DNA from: Candidatus Stygibacter australis
Lineage (GTDB): Bacteria; Cloacimonadota; Cloacimonadia; Cloacimonadales; TCS61
DNA: 32,648 bases
Assembly (NCBI GenBank): GCA_030765845.1
Contig: JAVCDJ010000039.1
Span: 1-32,648, forward strand
Reading direction: 5' to 3'
Every line of letters begins with the position of its first letter. Positions within the stretch are counted from its first letter, which is position 1. Below the pieces are notes generated by a model. It did no database searches, had not been told where the DNA came from, and saw only the letters and a program-made list of their open reading frames with translations. Positions 8,227-16,654 of this stretch are shown piece by piece. The position numbers and the translations under genes are program-made.

Positions 8227-9672
8227 ATGAAGAAGATAATAATAATACTATTTCTGGGTATTATCCTTAGTTCATCAGCTGATATGGATAAGCGGATTAT
8301 CGGATACTTCGCTTCCTGGGGAGTTTATGTGCGTGATTATCATGTCACAGATATACCAGCCGAGAAGATCACTCATATTAATTATGCTTTTGCCAATATC
8401 AATCCTAATACCTTAGAAATAATGCTGGGCGATGCTTATGCTGATATTGATAAGTTCTATCCTGGTGATAGTTGGGAACCCGGGTCATTACGAGGCTCAT
8501 TCCATCAATTGCAGATACTCAAAGCTAATTATCCAGAGGTGAAAACACTGATTTCTGTAGGTGGCTGGACATGGTCAACTTACTTCTCACTGGTGGCTGC
8601 TACGGCAGAATCACGGCAGAATTTTGCTGCTTCCTGCGTGGAATTTATTCAGGAATATGAATTTGACGGAGTAGATATTGATTGGGAATATCCTGTGGGC
8701 GGAGGTTTGGAAACCAATTACTATAGTGAAGATGACCCAGAGAATTTTGTGCTGCTGCTGGCAGAAATGCGCAGTCAACTTGATGCTGCTGGAGATTACC
8801 TCTTGACTGTAGCGACACCAGCAGGACCAGAAAAGATAGCGAATCATGACCTGGCAGGGATGGAACCCTATCTGGACTGGTTCAATATTATGACTTATGA
8901 TTTTCATGGACCCTGGCCAGGGGGTGGAGATGCGGTAACCGGGCATTTATCGGCAATATACAGTCAGGAAGATGATCCACTTCCAGAACCTTATCACAGT
9001 GGCTATAATACAGATGCAGCAGTGCAGACGTATCTGGCTGCGGGAATTGAAAGTGATAAACTGCAGGTTGGTTTCCCATTTTATGGACGAGGATTTGCTG
9101 GCGTGACAAACGCAAATAACGGTTTATATCAGGAATGGACAAACTGTCCCTGGTTCGGCACCTGGGAAAATGGTGTATATGATTACTATGACCTGCAGGC
9201 AAATTACAATGGTGTGAATGGTTACGAGGATTTCTGGGACGAAGAAGCTCAGATATCATGGCTATATAATGCCTCTTCGCAGGTAATGATTACTTACTGC
9301 GACACTTTATCAACTGCCTGCAAAGCCGATTATGTACTTGAAATGGAACTGGGTGGAGCGATGTTCTGGGAGTTTAACGGAGATCATAATGAAGAGCTGC
9401 TGGATGTGATCTATGCGGTATTCAGTTCTGAAGGTGAGGTCATGTATGGTGATATAGACGATGATACTGAGATCACAGCTTATGATGCTTCACTGGTATT
9501 ACAATATTTTGTGGGAATGGATCCAATACCGGAAATAGATCCTCTGCCCTGGGAAGAAGAGCGTTTGCAAAAAGCAGATGTAAGCGGTGATACAAATATA
9601 GATGCATATGGTTCAGCATTGATAATGCGCTATGTGGTCGGTATGATATTTGAATTTCCTGTGGAAGAATAA
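8227..9672 (+). CDS. Secreted GH18 chitinase-like hydrolase with C-terminal dockerin-like pair
   Basis: Residues 1-18 are a signal peptide. The GH18 TIM barrel spans about 20-400. SVGGWTWS is at 110-117, and the catalytic DxxDxDxE motif is D147, D150, D152 and proton donor E154 (DGVDIDWE). MTYDFHG lies at 222-228, and the closing FWEFNGD strand at 380-386. The catalytic set is complete, so hydrolysis of chitin or a related GlcNAc polymer is expected. The tail holds two type-I dockerin-like calcium loops, about 407-431 (YGDIDDDTEITAYDASLVLQ) and 449-473 (KADVSGDTNIDAYGSALIMR). No cohesin is visible nearby. GGAG at the right spacing supports the ATG start. Confidence 0.9.
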   Translation: MKKIIIILFLGIILSSSADMDKRIIGYFASWGVYVRDYHVTDIPAEKITHINYAFANINPNTLEIMLGDAYADIDKFYPGDSWEPGSLRGSFHQLQILKANYPEVKTLISVGGWTWSTYFSLVAATAESRQNFAASCVEFIQEYEFDGVDIDWEYPVGGGLETNYYSEDDPENFVLLLAEMRSQLDAAGDYLLTVATPAGPEKIANHDLAGMEPYLDWFNIMTYDFHGPWPGGGDAVTGHLSAIYSQEDDPLPEPYHSGYNTDAAVQTYLAAGIESDKLQVGFPFYGRGFAGVTNANNGLYQEWTNCPWFGTWENGVYDYYDLQANYNGVNGYEDFWDEEAQISWLYNASSQVMITYCDTLSTACKADYVLEMELGGAMFWEFNGDHNEELLDVIYAVFSSEGEVMYGDIDDDTEITAYDASLVLQYFVGMDPIPEIDPLPWEEERLQKADVSGDTNIDAYGSALIMRYVVGMIFEFPVEE

Positions 9673-9677
9673 AGATA

Positions 9678-10322
9678 TTGCGAGAACTATATAAGAATTT
9701 ATTAAGTAAATATGGCTGTCAGGGCTGGTGGCCTATTCTGTGTGATGATCCTCAATCAGAAAGATTATCTTGTTATCATCCCCAAGATTATTCTTTTCCT
9801 CGCAATGAATCAGAAAGACTGGAAATATGCATTGGAGCAATACTCACTCAGAATACTAACTGGTTTAATGTGGAAAAAGCCCTTTATAATTTAAAAGAAG
9901 CGAATCTGATTTCTATTGAAAGGATATTAGAAGTTTACCAGGACGAATTAGCAGAATTGATCAGATCCAGTGGTTATTATAATCAAAAAGCCCGTAAATT
10001 AAAAGTGTTTTGCAAATTTCTGAATGAATACAGAAATGGAATACCGGCAAGAGATGAACTTCTTTCATTATGGGGAATAGGTAAGGAAACTGCAGATAGT
10101 ATCCTGCTCTATGCATACCATGTGAACATTATGGTAATAGATGCCTACAGCAGAAGAGTATTCAAAGAGTATGGGTATTCCTATTGGAATCTGCCGTATG
10201 ATGAATTAAGAGCAATTTGTGAAAAAAGTATGCCAGAAGATTACAGGGTATTGCAGGAATTTCATGCCTTGCTGGTTGCTGCTGGGAAAGAAATTAAACT
10301 ACATAAGGTCAAGGTTGGTTAA
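9678..10322 (+). CDS. HhH-GPD DNA glycosylase, MagIII-like
   Basis: A base-excision repair glycosylase of the endonuclease III fold. Blocks shared with Helicobacter 3-methyladenine glycosylase III (from memory) are GWWPIL, GAILTQNT (53-60), SSGYYNQKARKL, the helix-hairpin-helix LLSLWGIGKETADSILLYA (about 128-146) and VIDAYSRR. D155 in the last is the expected catalytic Asp. The position of the Nth lyase Lys is Glu (GKET), so monofunctional activity is likely. The C-terminal four-cysteine iron-sulfur loop of EndoIII is absent; the protein ends about 10 residues after AAGKEIK, where MagIII has its structural Lys. The start is TTG, 5 nt after the chitinase stop, giving a family-like N-terminus. 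The last 14 nt overlap the convergent gene. Confidence 0.85.
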   Translation: MRELYKNLLSKYGCQGWWPILCDDPQSERLSCYHPQDYSFPRNESERLEICIGAILTQNTNWFNVEKALYNLKEANLISIERILEVYQDELAELIRSSGYYNQKARKLKVFCKFLNEYRNGIPARDELLSLWGIGKETADSILLYAYHVNIMVIDAYSRRVFKEYGYSYWNLPYDELRAICEKSMPEDYRVLQEFHALLVAAGKEIKLHKVKVG

Positions 10323-11064
10323 TTGCAGCTGGTTTATAATTTTTCAGCGTAGCCCTAAAGCTGCCAAAGATAACTTCACTTTTCAGTAATACCGGTATCT
10401 TTTCCTCATCAGCCGTAAGATAAATAAAGATATCACCACTCTGCTTAAAAATGGAATCTGTACCACGTAGTTGAGGTTCCAGTTCATAACAATCGATATC
10501 CCCAAAGATGGTATCGATTTTCTTGATCCGCTTGATCAATATATTTACAATAGTGATTTTAGCATCTTCTGCAACAGTCGCCTGGATTGTATCTCCTACA
10601 GCAAATTCCAGGGTACGCACTTTGAAGAAAGTGGTAAAAATATCGTGCGAAGGGACAGGGATATCATATCTTCTATCAGACCATTTTTTGGGTTTTCTAT
10701 GGTATCTAAGATAATTAGCATATCCAAGATTGGGATAATAAAGATTGATCCTATTCTGTCTATAACTGCCTTCACGCAGTTTTTTATGATAGCGAAAGGT
10801 TTGAAAATCATTTTGTGAGAATTCTATCTCAATTAAATCACGCACTTTATATAATCTATCAAAGAAGGAAGTTGTTTTTGCTCGTGAGGTTACCTTGTAA
10901 ACTGGAATAGAATCCTGATTTACACCTTTTTCCACAAGCATATTAACGCTTCCAGCGGTAATGATACCATAGCTGATATCAAAATTCAATTCCTCCCCTG
11001 CACCAAAACCAGCCTGGCAATACAGACTAAGAAATAAAATAAAAGTCAGAATAATATTTTTCAT
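10309..11064 (-). CDS. DUF3108 family envelope protein
   Basis: A 251-residue protein with a signal peptide (residues 1-21, cut near GFGAGEE). The body fits DUF3108: ELNFDISYGIITAGSVNM at the start, then SRAKTTSFFDRLYKVRD. It continues with a central IPVPSHDIFTTFF block and a C-terminal GDIFIYLTADEEKIPVLL. The fold is beta-rich and periplasmic; the biochemical role of the family is not known to me. The ATG overlaps the stop of the upstream barrel gene by one base (TAATG), so translation is coupled and the two proteins may work together. Its 3' end overlaps the convergent glycosylase gene by 14 nt, and no terminator is visible there. Confidence 0.85.
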   Translation of the reverse strand: MKNIILTFILFLSLYCQAGFGAGEELNFDISYGIITAGSVNMLVEKGVNQDSIPVYKVTSRAKTTSFFDRLYKVRDLIEIEFSQNDFQTFRYHKKLREGSYRQNRINLYYPNLGYANYLRYHRKPKKWSDRRYDIPVPSHDIFTTFFKVRTLEFAVGDTIQATVAEDAKITIVNILIKRIKKIDTIFGDIDCYELEPQLRGTDSIFKQSGDIFIYLTADEEKIPVLLKSEVIFGSFRATLKNYKPAAINQP

Positions 11065-12164
11065 TAGAATGCCTCAAATGAGATTATTTCCATTTCAAAA
11101 CCATCTTTACTAAAGGCGAAATCAGCTCTTAGAGTAAGCATTTGCTCAGGGACCAAAATATATCTGAAGCCAAGACCAGCACTGAATTTCTGGTTTTCCA
11201 TATCGATTTCAGATATCGAGGACATCGCCTGACCTGTTTCAATAAAGGCAGCTATCCCAATTCGTTGTAAGAAATCTGTTTTCCAGGGGAAGATACGATC
11301 TTCAAGTCTGCACAGGATAAAGTGATTATTAATGTATTTATGGTCGTCAAAACCTCTCATATCACTTCCCAGATCACTATATTTCTCAAAGGGAATATCT
11401 CCGGCAACAGATTTAAGTAGAAATTGCCCTGCAATAATATGTGTTTGAGAAACAGATAAGTATCTGCGATAATTAAAAGTAGATTTCCTGAAATCATAAT
11501 CACTGCCAAAAAGGTGATCATATATTTGTATCTGATATGATAGTTTACTCCCTTTCGTAGGAAAATAGCTATTATCAATAGTCTCTCGCTCAATGCCAAA
11601 GCCAATGCCTGTTATCAGATAATCTTCAAATCCTGTGACTTCATGACTCAGCAGATCATTATCCAGTTCACTCTCAGTAATCTTATTCTGCTCCAGAGAT
11701 ACAGATAAAGTAAGGGTTACAATATTATTTAGATGATATTCAAAATAGGGACTGAATTCATAATACTGTCTGGAATATTTTTCATCCATTACAGGTTTCG
11801 ATTGATTTCCAATACCATAAAAAGTGGTGGGCCAAAGGTAATAACGCAAGGGAATACCTAGTGAATATTTACCCTCAGCAAGATAAATACGGTTTCGGAT
11901 CAATGCTCTCAACTGTTTCTTAAAGCTAACAATCAGGTTAAATTCCAGTGATGCAGGTTGATAATTTACAGGAAGATTTTCTGGTCTATAAGTATATATG
12001 CCATATCCTCCTAAAAACACGCTGGTTTCAGGTGAATAAGCACCAAAAGGATAGAAAGCGAATGCCTTTTCTTCAGCTGAATGAGCATTTATTGCCATTA
12101 GTAATATTATTAGAAGTAATAGCAGCTTTTTAAAGTTTACCTCCCGTAACAAAAAATTCTTCAC
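11064..12164 (-). CDS. Outer-membrane Omp85/D15-type beta-barrel without POTRA domains
   Basis: An exported 16-strand-type barrel, seen as alternating hydrophobic strands along the whole protein. The motif MRGFDDHKYINN...CRLEDRIFPW matches the RGF/L6 region and following strand of BamA/TamA-like surface antigens. The C-terminal residue is Phe. At 366 residues it has a signal peptide and barrel only, with no room for POTRA domains. The role (protein or lipid handling, or patatin-like partner) is open. The first start in frame is GTG at 12164, which overlaps the SDR gene by 35 nt and has no good ribosome site. A strong GGGAGG at 12145-12140 sits 5 nt before the codon TTT at 12134-12132, just where MKKLLLLL would be expected, so the true N-terminus is uncertain. 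Confidence 0.8.
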   Translation of the reverse strand: MKNFLLREVNFKKLLLLLIILLMAINAHSAEEKAFAFYPFGAYSPETSVFLGGYGIYTYRPENLPVNYQPASLEFNLIVSFKKQLRALIRNRIYLAEGKYSLGIPLRYYLWPTTFYGIGNQSKPVMDEKYSRQYYEFSPYFEYHLNNIVTLTLSVSLEQNKITESELDNDLLSHEVTGFEDYLITGIGFGIERETIDNSYFPTKGSKLSYQIQIYDHLFGSDYDFRKSTFNYRRYLSVSQTHIIAGQFLLKSVAGDIPFEKYSDLGSDMRGFDDHKYINNHFILCRLEDRIFPWKTDFLQRIGIAAFIETGQAMSSISEIDMENQKFSAGLGFRYILVPEQMLTLRADFAFSKDGFEMEIISFEAF

Positions 12165-12885
12165 CGGTTATATACTGGTTATTTTCTGAGATCAGAAACC
12201 AGGCAAGACCACATACATCTTCAAATGAAGCACATCTTTTTAAGGGTATTTCTTTCACTTTTTCCAGGTAATATTCCTTCCTGAATTTACGATAACTCTC
12301 AGAAAAATGGCTGTCATCTATCTTAATGGGACCTGGGGAAATCGTATTGATAAAAATATTATATTTGCCTTCTTCAGTAGCCAGACTACGGCTGATATTA
12401 GCAATAGCAGCTTTTGATGCGCTATAGGCTGAACCACGAGGGAGTCCTATCCGGGTCACGTTACTTCCCAGAAGCACGATCTTTCCATAATTTTGTTTGC
12501 GGAAGTGGGGCAGAACTGCCTGCAATATTCTAAAAGTGCCTTTCACATTTACATCTACTATCTGCTCCCAGGTCTCTGGGGTACTGTCTGATAAAGACTG
12601 AAAGTCATTAGATCTGGCAGTAGAGCAATGAAATAATGCAGAAATCTGCCAACCTGTAGCTTCTATGATTTGATCAAGTTCTGGTTTAAGATCCCGGGAA
12701 TCAGCAAAATCTGTTTTTATCAGTCTCACACGAGTTGCATATTTATCAATGATTGATTGGATCCTATCAACTTTATCATGATAAAATAGAATGAGATTAT
12801 AACCCTTGTCCAGTGCCTGATGATTAAAATACGATGCCAGATTACCATTAGCACCAGTAATGATTATTGCCTGATTATTTTTCAT
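12130..12885 (-). CDS. Short-chain dehydrogenase/reductase (FabG-like)
   Basis: A classical SDR of 251 residues. The nucleotide-binding motif is TGANGNLA (10-17), followed by DVNVKGT around 111-117. The catalytic S141, Y154 and K158 lie in the LLGSN and YSASK blocks. The C-terminus has the usual NQYITGEEFFVTGG. The cofactor is NAD(P)H; the substrate cannot be read from sequence. A FabG-type 3-oxoacyl-ACP reductase or a sugar reductase are both possible. It overlaps the end of coaBC by 11 nt and the barrel gene start by 35 nt, so it belongs to the five-gene minus-strand operon. Confidence 0.88.
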   Translation of the reverse strand: MKNNQAIIITGANGNLASYFNHQALDKGYNLILFYHDKVDRIQSIIDKYATRVRLIKTDFADSRDLKPELDQIIEATGWQISALFHCSTARSNDFQSLSDSTPETWEQIVDVNVKGTFRILQAVLPHFRKQNYGKIVLLGSNVTRIGLPRGSAYSASKAAIANISRSLATEEGKYNIFINTISPGPIKIDDSHFSESYRKFRKEYYLEKVKEIPLKRCASFEDVCGLAWFLISENNQYITGEEFFVTGGKL

Positions 12886-14056
12886 CTTGGATTATATCTG
12901 GTGAAATGAAATCAAGGATTTGCACAGCTACTGGAAATTTATCACCAATTAAAGCAAATTCATCTTCATTTTTAATAAAAGTGCATGATGTAATATTTGA
13001 ACCAGCAACACCCAGATCATTTGCTACTATGTAATCAAGATTTTTTGCCTGCAATTTTGCTTTGCCATTCTCAATAATATTTTCGCTTTCTGCGGCAAAA
13101 CCACATATTAATTGACTAGGCTGTTTTATTCTCGAAAGATTTGCCAGAACATCCTGAGTTCTCACTAATTCCAGGGAAAGATCGTCTTTTTTCTTGATTT
13201 TTTCTGACTGATATTCTGCTGGTGTATAATCACTTACAGCAGCATTCATTATCAAAAGCTCAGTTCCCGGGAATTCCTTTTTACATTCCGCCAGCATCTC
13301 ATACGCTGTATAGGCTCTTATTGTTTTTATATATTCAGGAATATATTCTGTCACATGAGCAGCAATAAGTGTTACTTCTGCACCCATTATATGAGCAGCA
13401 CGGGCAAGTGCTATCCCCATTTTGCCAGTTGAGTGATTAGTAATAAAACGCATGGGATCAATATCTTCTCTGCTGGCTCCAGCGGTGATCAATACTTTCT
13501 TTCCTTTCCAGGCAAGAGCATGCTTTAGATAGATCATAATGTGATAAAGTATTTCCTGATTAACCGGATATCTACCTTTACCTTTATATCCACAGGCGAG
13601 CATACCTTCTTCGGGTTCCATAAAGAAATATCCCCGCTCTCGCAAAATCGCTATATTCGCCTGGGTAGCGGGATTATTATACATATTAATATTCATGGCA
13701 GGAACTACTACGACAGGAGTATGAGCAGCCAGCATTGTGGATGATAGCAGATCATCTCCAATACCTTGAGCAATTTTGGCTATCACATTAGCTGTAGCAG
13801 GTGCTATCACTATTATATTAGCCCAGTCAGCGAGTTCAATGTGCGGAATTGCAATATCATTTCCCCACATTGAAGAATATACTTTGTTTTGAGAGATCAC
13901 CTCAAAGCTTAACGGGTTAATAAATTGGCTGGCATTTTCTGTGCAGAGCACTTTCACTTCTGCTCCGGATTTCTTGAGCATACTACATAGCTCTATCGCT
14001 TTATATGCTGCTATCCCTCCACTGACTGCTAATAAAATTTTTCTATTCTCTAACAT
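12875..14056 (-). CDS. coaBC: Bifunctional phosphopantothenoylcysteine decarboxylase/ligase
   Basis: The product makes 4'-phosphopantetheine for coenzyme A. The N-terminal CoaC flavoprotein has SGGIAAYK at 12-19 and H72 (PHIELADWAN). PAMN is at 119-122, and the substrate clamp is ACGYKGKGR with C155. The CoaB ligase domain starts near 184 with ITAGASREDIDPMRFITNHSTGKMG. It has NAAVSDY at 271-277 and the lysine-rich EKIKKK catalytic loop near 285-290. The 393 residues are typical, and all key residues are present. It lies 9 nt after the membrane-anchored protein and overlaps the SDR by 11 nt. Confidence 0.96.
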   Translation of the reverse strand: MLENRKILLAVSGGIAAYKAIELCSMLKKSGAEVKVLCTENASQFINPLSFEVISQNKVYSSMWGNDIAIPHIELADWANIIVIAPATANVIAKIAQGIGDDLLSSTMLAAHTPVVVVPAMNINMYNNPATQANIAILRERGYFFMEPEEGMLACGYKGKGRYPVNQEILYHIMIYLKHALAWKGKKVLITAGASREDIDPMRFITNHSTGKMGIALARAAHIMGAEVTLIAAHVTEYIPEYIKTIRAYTAYEMLAECKKEFPGTELLIMNAAVSDYTPAEYQSEKIKKKDDLSLELVRTQDVLANLSRIKQPSQLICGFAAESENIIENGKAKLQAKNLDYIVANDLGVAGSNITSCTFIKNEDEFALIGDKFPVAVQILDFISPDIIQDEK

Positions 14057-14065
14057 TTTTACATC

Positions 14066-14485
14066 CTATTTAAATAAACTTGAATGATATAATTCAACTG
14101 ACACGCTTACCACATCAGCTTTGCTTTTTATTAATTTGGTTAATTTAGTGAGTACTTTGAGATAGCGTTGTTTTTCACCTGATTTAAGGTCGATTGTTGT
14201 TATCTTACTCGCTATCTCCTCACCATATTCATTAAAAGCTCTTATAAGGACACCTTCTCCTTCGAAATCAACTTTAGACCGGTTATAAGCCTCAAAAGTT
14301 ACATCGATATTTGCCTGGGTGGCTTCCTGAACCTCAATATTGTAAAAGACTATATATTTATCCCGAGCTGCATGACTACACCGACCGATCAAAAGTCCTG
14401 AAACTGCTGCAACCAGCATCAGCATAGGTACCCAGGAAGGTATTGCCCACTTCCGGTTCATGTCTATCCGATCAACACTTCTCAT
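14066..14485 (-). CDS. Membrane-anchored hypothetical protein
   Basis: I do not recognise this 139-residue protein. One transmembrane segment spans about residues 17-33 (SWVPMLMLVAAVSGLLIG), preceded by a short basic N-terminus, so the C-terminal part should face the periplasm. That part looks like a beta sandwich (IVFYNIEVQEATQANIDVTFEAYNR, then FEGEGVLIRAFNEYGEEI). Such a fold would fit the DUF3426 or FxLYD type, though I cannot confirm it. AGAGGA at 14496-14491 with 5-nt spacing supports the first ATG over the internal Met at position 9. It heads the minus-strand operon, 9 nt before coaBC. Confidence 0.7.
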   Translation of the reverse strand: MRSVDRIDMNRKWAIPSWVPMLMLVAAVSGLLIGRCSHAARDKYIVFYNIEVQEATQANIDVTFEAYNRSKVDFEGEGVLIRAFNEYGEEIASKITTIDLKSGEKQRYLKVLTKLTKLIKSKADVVSVSVELYHSSLFK

Positions 14486-14943
14486 ATTATTTCCTCTAAC
14501 TGCTAAATATCTGACTGATGATGTTAGTCAAGAAAAATAAACCAGACATAATCCTGCTTATTAGCCCTATAAATCCTATAAGGCCTATAAACCTTATAAA
14601 TGAAACAACTTAGATATTAATAGCTCATAAACCGGAACAACTTAGCACATACTGACATTATAAAGTGAGATAGTGCTTTGTCTTTCTGCAGTGAGATATC
14701 TTTAAGGCAGGTAATTTGATGATCTGAGGGAAATAACTATTATTGTTAATACTCAGGAAAGCACTGTAATAAAAATAATTAGCTATTACTAAGTAGAAAC
14801 CATGATGTTACAGATTAATTTAAATGGTACAAAATATGTTTTACTTGACAGAATGTGTATAGTGGAACAGAATATGTCCCGATAGTTAAATAGTGTTCCA
14901 GTGGGGCTCTGGAATTAATAGTTAGATAAAAGGAGAAATGAAG
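14486..14943. promoter_or_regulatory. Divergent control region with several repeats
   Basis: This is the gene-free interval between the minus-strand coaBC operon and the TetR operon. It holds four roughly 9-nt direct copies of CCTATAAA (14566-14600). It also holds a 12-nt direct repeat (GAAACAACTTAG at 14602-14613 and GGAACAACTTAG at 14634-14645) and the inverted repeats listed separately at 14863-14914. A TTGACA at 14845-14850 could be a -35 box, but no good -10 follows at 17 nt; GAATAT at 14870-14875 is 19 nt away. I see no gene here. Confidence 0.5.
14863..14914. promoter_or_regulatory. Nested inverted repeats, candidate TetR operator
   Basis: TGGAACA at 14863-14869 is an exact inverse of TGTTCCA at 14894-14900. 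The left arm also forms a near-palindrome with TGTCCC at 14875-14880 (GGAACA, 5 nt, TGTCCC). The right arm can instead pair with CTGGAA at 14909-14914 (TTCCAG, 7 nt, CTGGAA). The repeats lie 30-80 nt before the regulator start and downstream of a TTGACA, which is the usual place for an autorepression operator. The choice between the overlapping palindromes cannot be made from sequence alone. Confidence 0.4.
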
Positions 14944-15525
14944 ATGACAAAAGTGACAGAAGAATTTTTACAAAGACAGGATGAAATTCTGGTAGCTGCA
15001 TTTAATTTATTTAGAAGGCTTGGACTGAAGCGAGTTAGTATGGTAGATATTGCACAGGCAGCAGAAGTGTCGCGTACAACTTTATACCGTCATTTTAAAA
15101 GTAAACGGGCGATAATGGAGCTAATTCTGGCACGACAGCGTGAATATGGTTTTGATTTTCTGGAATATCTAAAAGATGATAGTGTGAGTTTATCAGAGAA
15201 AATGCAGGAGATGCTCAGATTGAAATATGAGATGGTAAAGAGTTGGGGTGATCTACTTATTAATGAGATACTCACAGATAGTGATTACAGCATTCAGTTA
15301 CATCAGCTACAGGAGAAGATGGGACGGCAATTCATAGAATTTTTGCGTAAGGAACAGAAGCAGGGAAATTTAAGTGATGAATTTGATGTAGAATTCATCT
15401 ATATATATCTTACTAAACTGGAATATCTGGTAATGGATGAAACTCTACAGGGATATTATCCAGATCTGGCTTCCTTGATCGTTGCAGTATTGAATATTTC
15501 ATTTAATGGAGTGAGGATAAGATAG
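14944..15525 (+). CDS. TetR-family transcriptional regulator
   Basis: The N-terminal helix-turn-helix is typical: ILVAAFNLFRRLGLKRVSMVDIAQAAEVSRTTLYRHF, then KSKRAIMELI. The C-terminal ligand domain is divergent, so the inducer is unknown. An ATG at 14938 is also in frame, but AGGAG at 14931-14935 is only 2 nt from it and 8 nt from the ATG at 14944, so I place the start at 14944 (193 residues). The stop codon shares one base with the GTG of the next gene, making it the first cistron of the transporter operon it probably controls. The repeats just upstream are candidate operators. Confidence 0.88.
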   Translation: MTKVTEEFLQRQDEILVAAFNLFRRLGLKRVSMVDIAQAAEVSRTTLYRHFKSKRAIMELILARQREYGFDFLEYLKDDSVSLSEKMQEMLRLKYEMVKSWGDLLINEILTDSDYSIQLHQLQEKMGRQFIEFLRKEQKQGNLSDEFDVEFIYIYLTKLEYLVMDETLQGYYPDLASLIVAVLNISFNGVRIR

Positions 15526-16646
15526 TGAAACGCTTTATTTTATTGATAATAATGATTTTAAGCATGATACCACTTCTCGGCTGGAAATTTGAGCATGATA
15601 TTTACTTATCGAATGAATATCTCAGAAATTCCGCCCAAAATCAAGGTGAAATTTATCTGGAATATTATCCTTCTATTCAAGAAGTGATCTACAAAAGCGG
15701 TAATATCAGCCTTGACAGCAATTTGGAATTAATGACCCGGGGAGAGGCAGGGATTATTGAAAAGAATGTGGAAAGTGATTTTGAATTGGATGCTTATAGA
15801 TTCTGGCTAAGATCTTATGCTGAGCAGAGTGAATTCAGGATAGGATTGCAGAAGATCAATTTTGGACCTGCTCGTTATTTACGCAGCCTGCAGTGGTTTG
15901 ATAAAATTGATCCCCTTGACCCACGCCAGCAAACCGAAGGAGTGTGGAGTATGCTGATGCGCTATTACGGTCTGGATAATAGTAATTACTGGTTTTGGGC
16001 AATTTATAATGAATCTAAATTGAAGGGTATGGAACTGGTGGAAACTTGCAATGAAACCTTGGAGATGGGTGGCAGGATACAAATTTCAGTGTTAGGAGGT
16101 GATCTTGGTTTCAGCTATCACAATCGTGGAGTGAAAAATCAGGCTTTTAATGAGCGAGAAACAGAATTATTTGAGGAGTCACAGGAAAGGCGGTTTGGTT
16201 TTGACAGTTCCTGGGATATCGGGATAGGGTTATGGCAGGAAACCTCAATATCCATCTATGATGGAGTGGATGATCTGCCATTATATGCAGAGTTTTATAC
16301 TCTGGGAACCGATTATACCTTTGATATCGGGAACGGATTGCATCTCCTGGCAGAACATCAGTATATCAGGACAGAAGACAAGTTAATGGAAGTAGCAGAG
16401 GAAGAAAGGACTATCAGTCTGCTGACTGCCGATTATCCTATAGGCTTATATGATAGTATAATGGGACTTGTCAGTTATGATCAGGAGCAGGAAAATATCT
16501 ATTATTACATATCATATAATCGGGTATATGATTATCACAGTCTGTATTTTAATCTGAGTTATAAACCTCAAGGAGTGCAGGACACAACATCACAGGAAAA
16601 GGCATCAGAATTTGCACTGCAAATATTATTACAATTAAATTATTAG
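15525..16646 (+). CDS. Outer-membrane beta-barrel protein of the TetR/ABC operon
   Basis: The signal peptide is residues 1-19 (MKRFILLIIMILSMIPLLG). The rest is alternating amphipathic beta strands rich in Tyr, Trp and Phe, ending in QILLQLNY, an aromatic C-terminus. A conserved-looking turn, FRIGLQKINFGPARYLRSLQWFDKIDPLDPRQQTEG, resembles the strand-plug region of DUF1302/alginate-export type porins. This is family resemblance, not proof. The start is GTG at 15525, overlapping the TetR stop by one base. It probably forms the outer-membrane exit or entry of the system encoded by the following ABC, FtsX and LolA-like genes. Confidence 0.75.
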   Translation: MKRFILLIIMILSMIPLLGWKFEHDIYLSNEYLRNSAQNQGEIYLEYYPSIQEVIYKSGNISLDSNLELMTRGEAGIIEKNVESDFELDAYRFWLRSYAEQSEFRIGLQKINFGPARYLRSLQWFDKIDPLDPRQQTEGVWSMLMRYYGLDNSNYWFWAIYNESKLKGMELVETCNETLEMGGRIQISVLGGDLGFSYHNRGVKNQAFNERETELFEESQERRFGFDSSWDIGIGLWQETSISIYDGVDDLPLYAEFYTLGTDYTFDIGNGLHLLAEHQYIRTEDKLMEVAEEERTISLLTADYPIGLYDSIMGLVSYDQEQENIYYYISYNRVYDYHSLYFNLSYKPQGVQDTTSQEKASEFALQILLQLNY

Positions 16647-16654
16647 GGGAGATC

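Noticed and set aside
10471-10818. 115-codon plus-strand ORF opposite the DUF3108 gene
   Set aside because: The minus strand encodes a complete DUF3108 protein with signal peptide and coupled start; the plus-strand frame has no family features.
14560-14600. Transposon end or attachment site in the CCTATAAA repeat cluster
   Set aside because: No transposase or integrase gene, no target-site duplication and no terminal inverted repeat was found around it.
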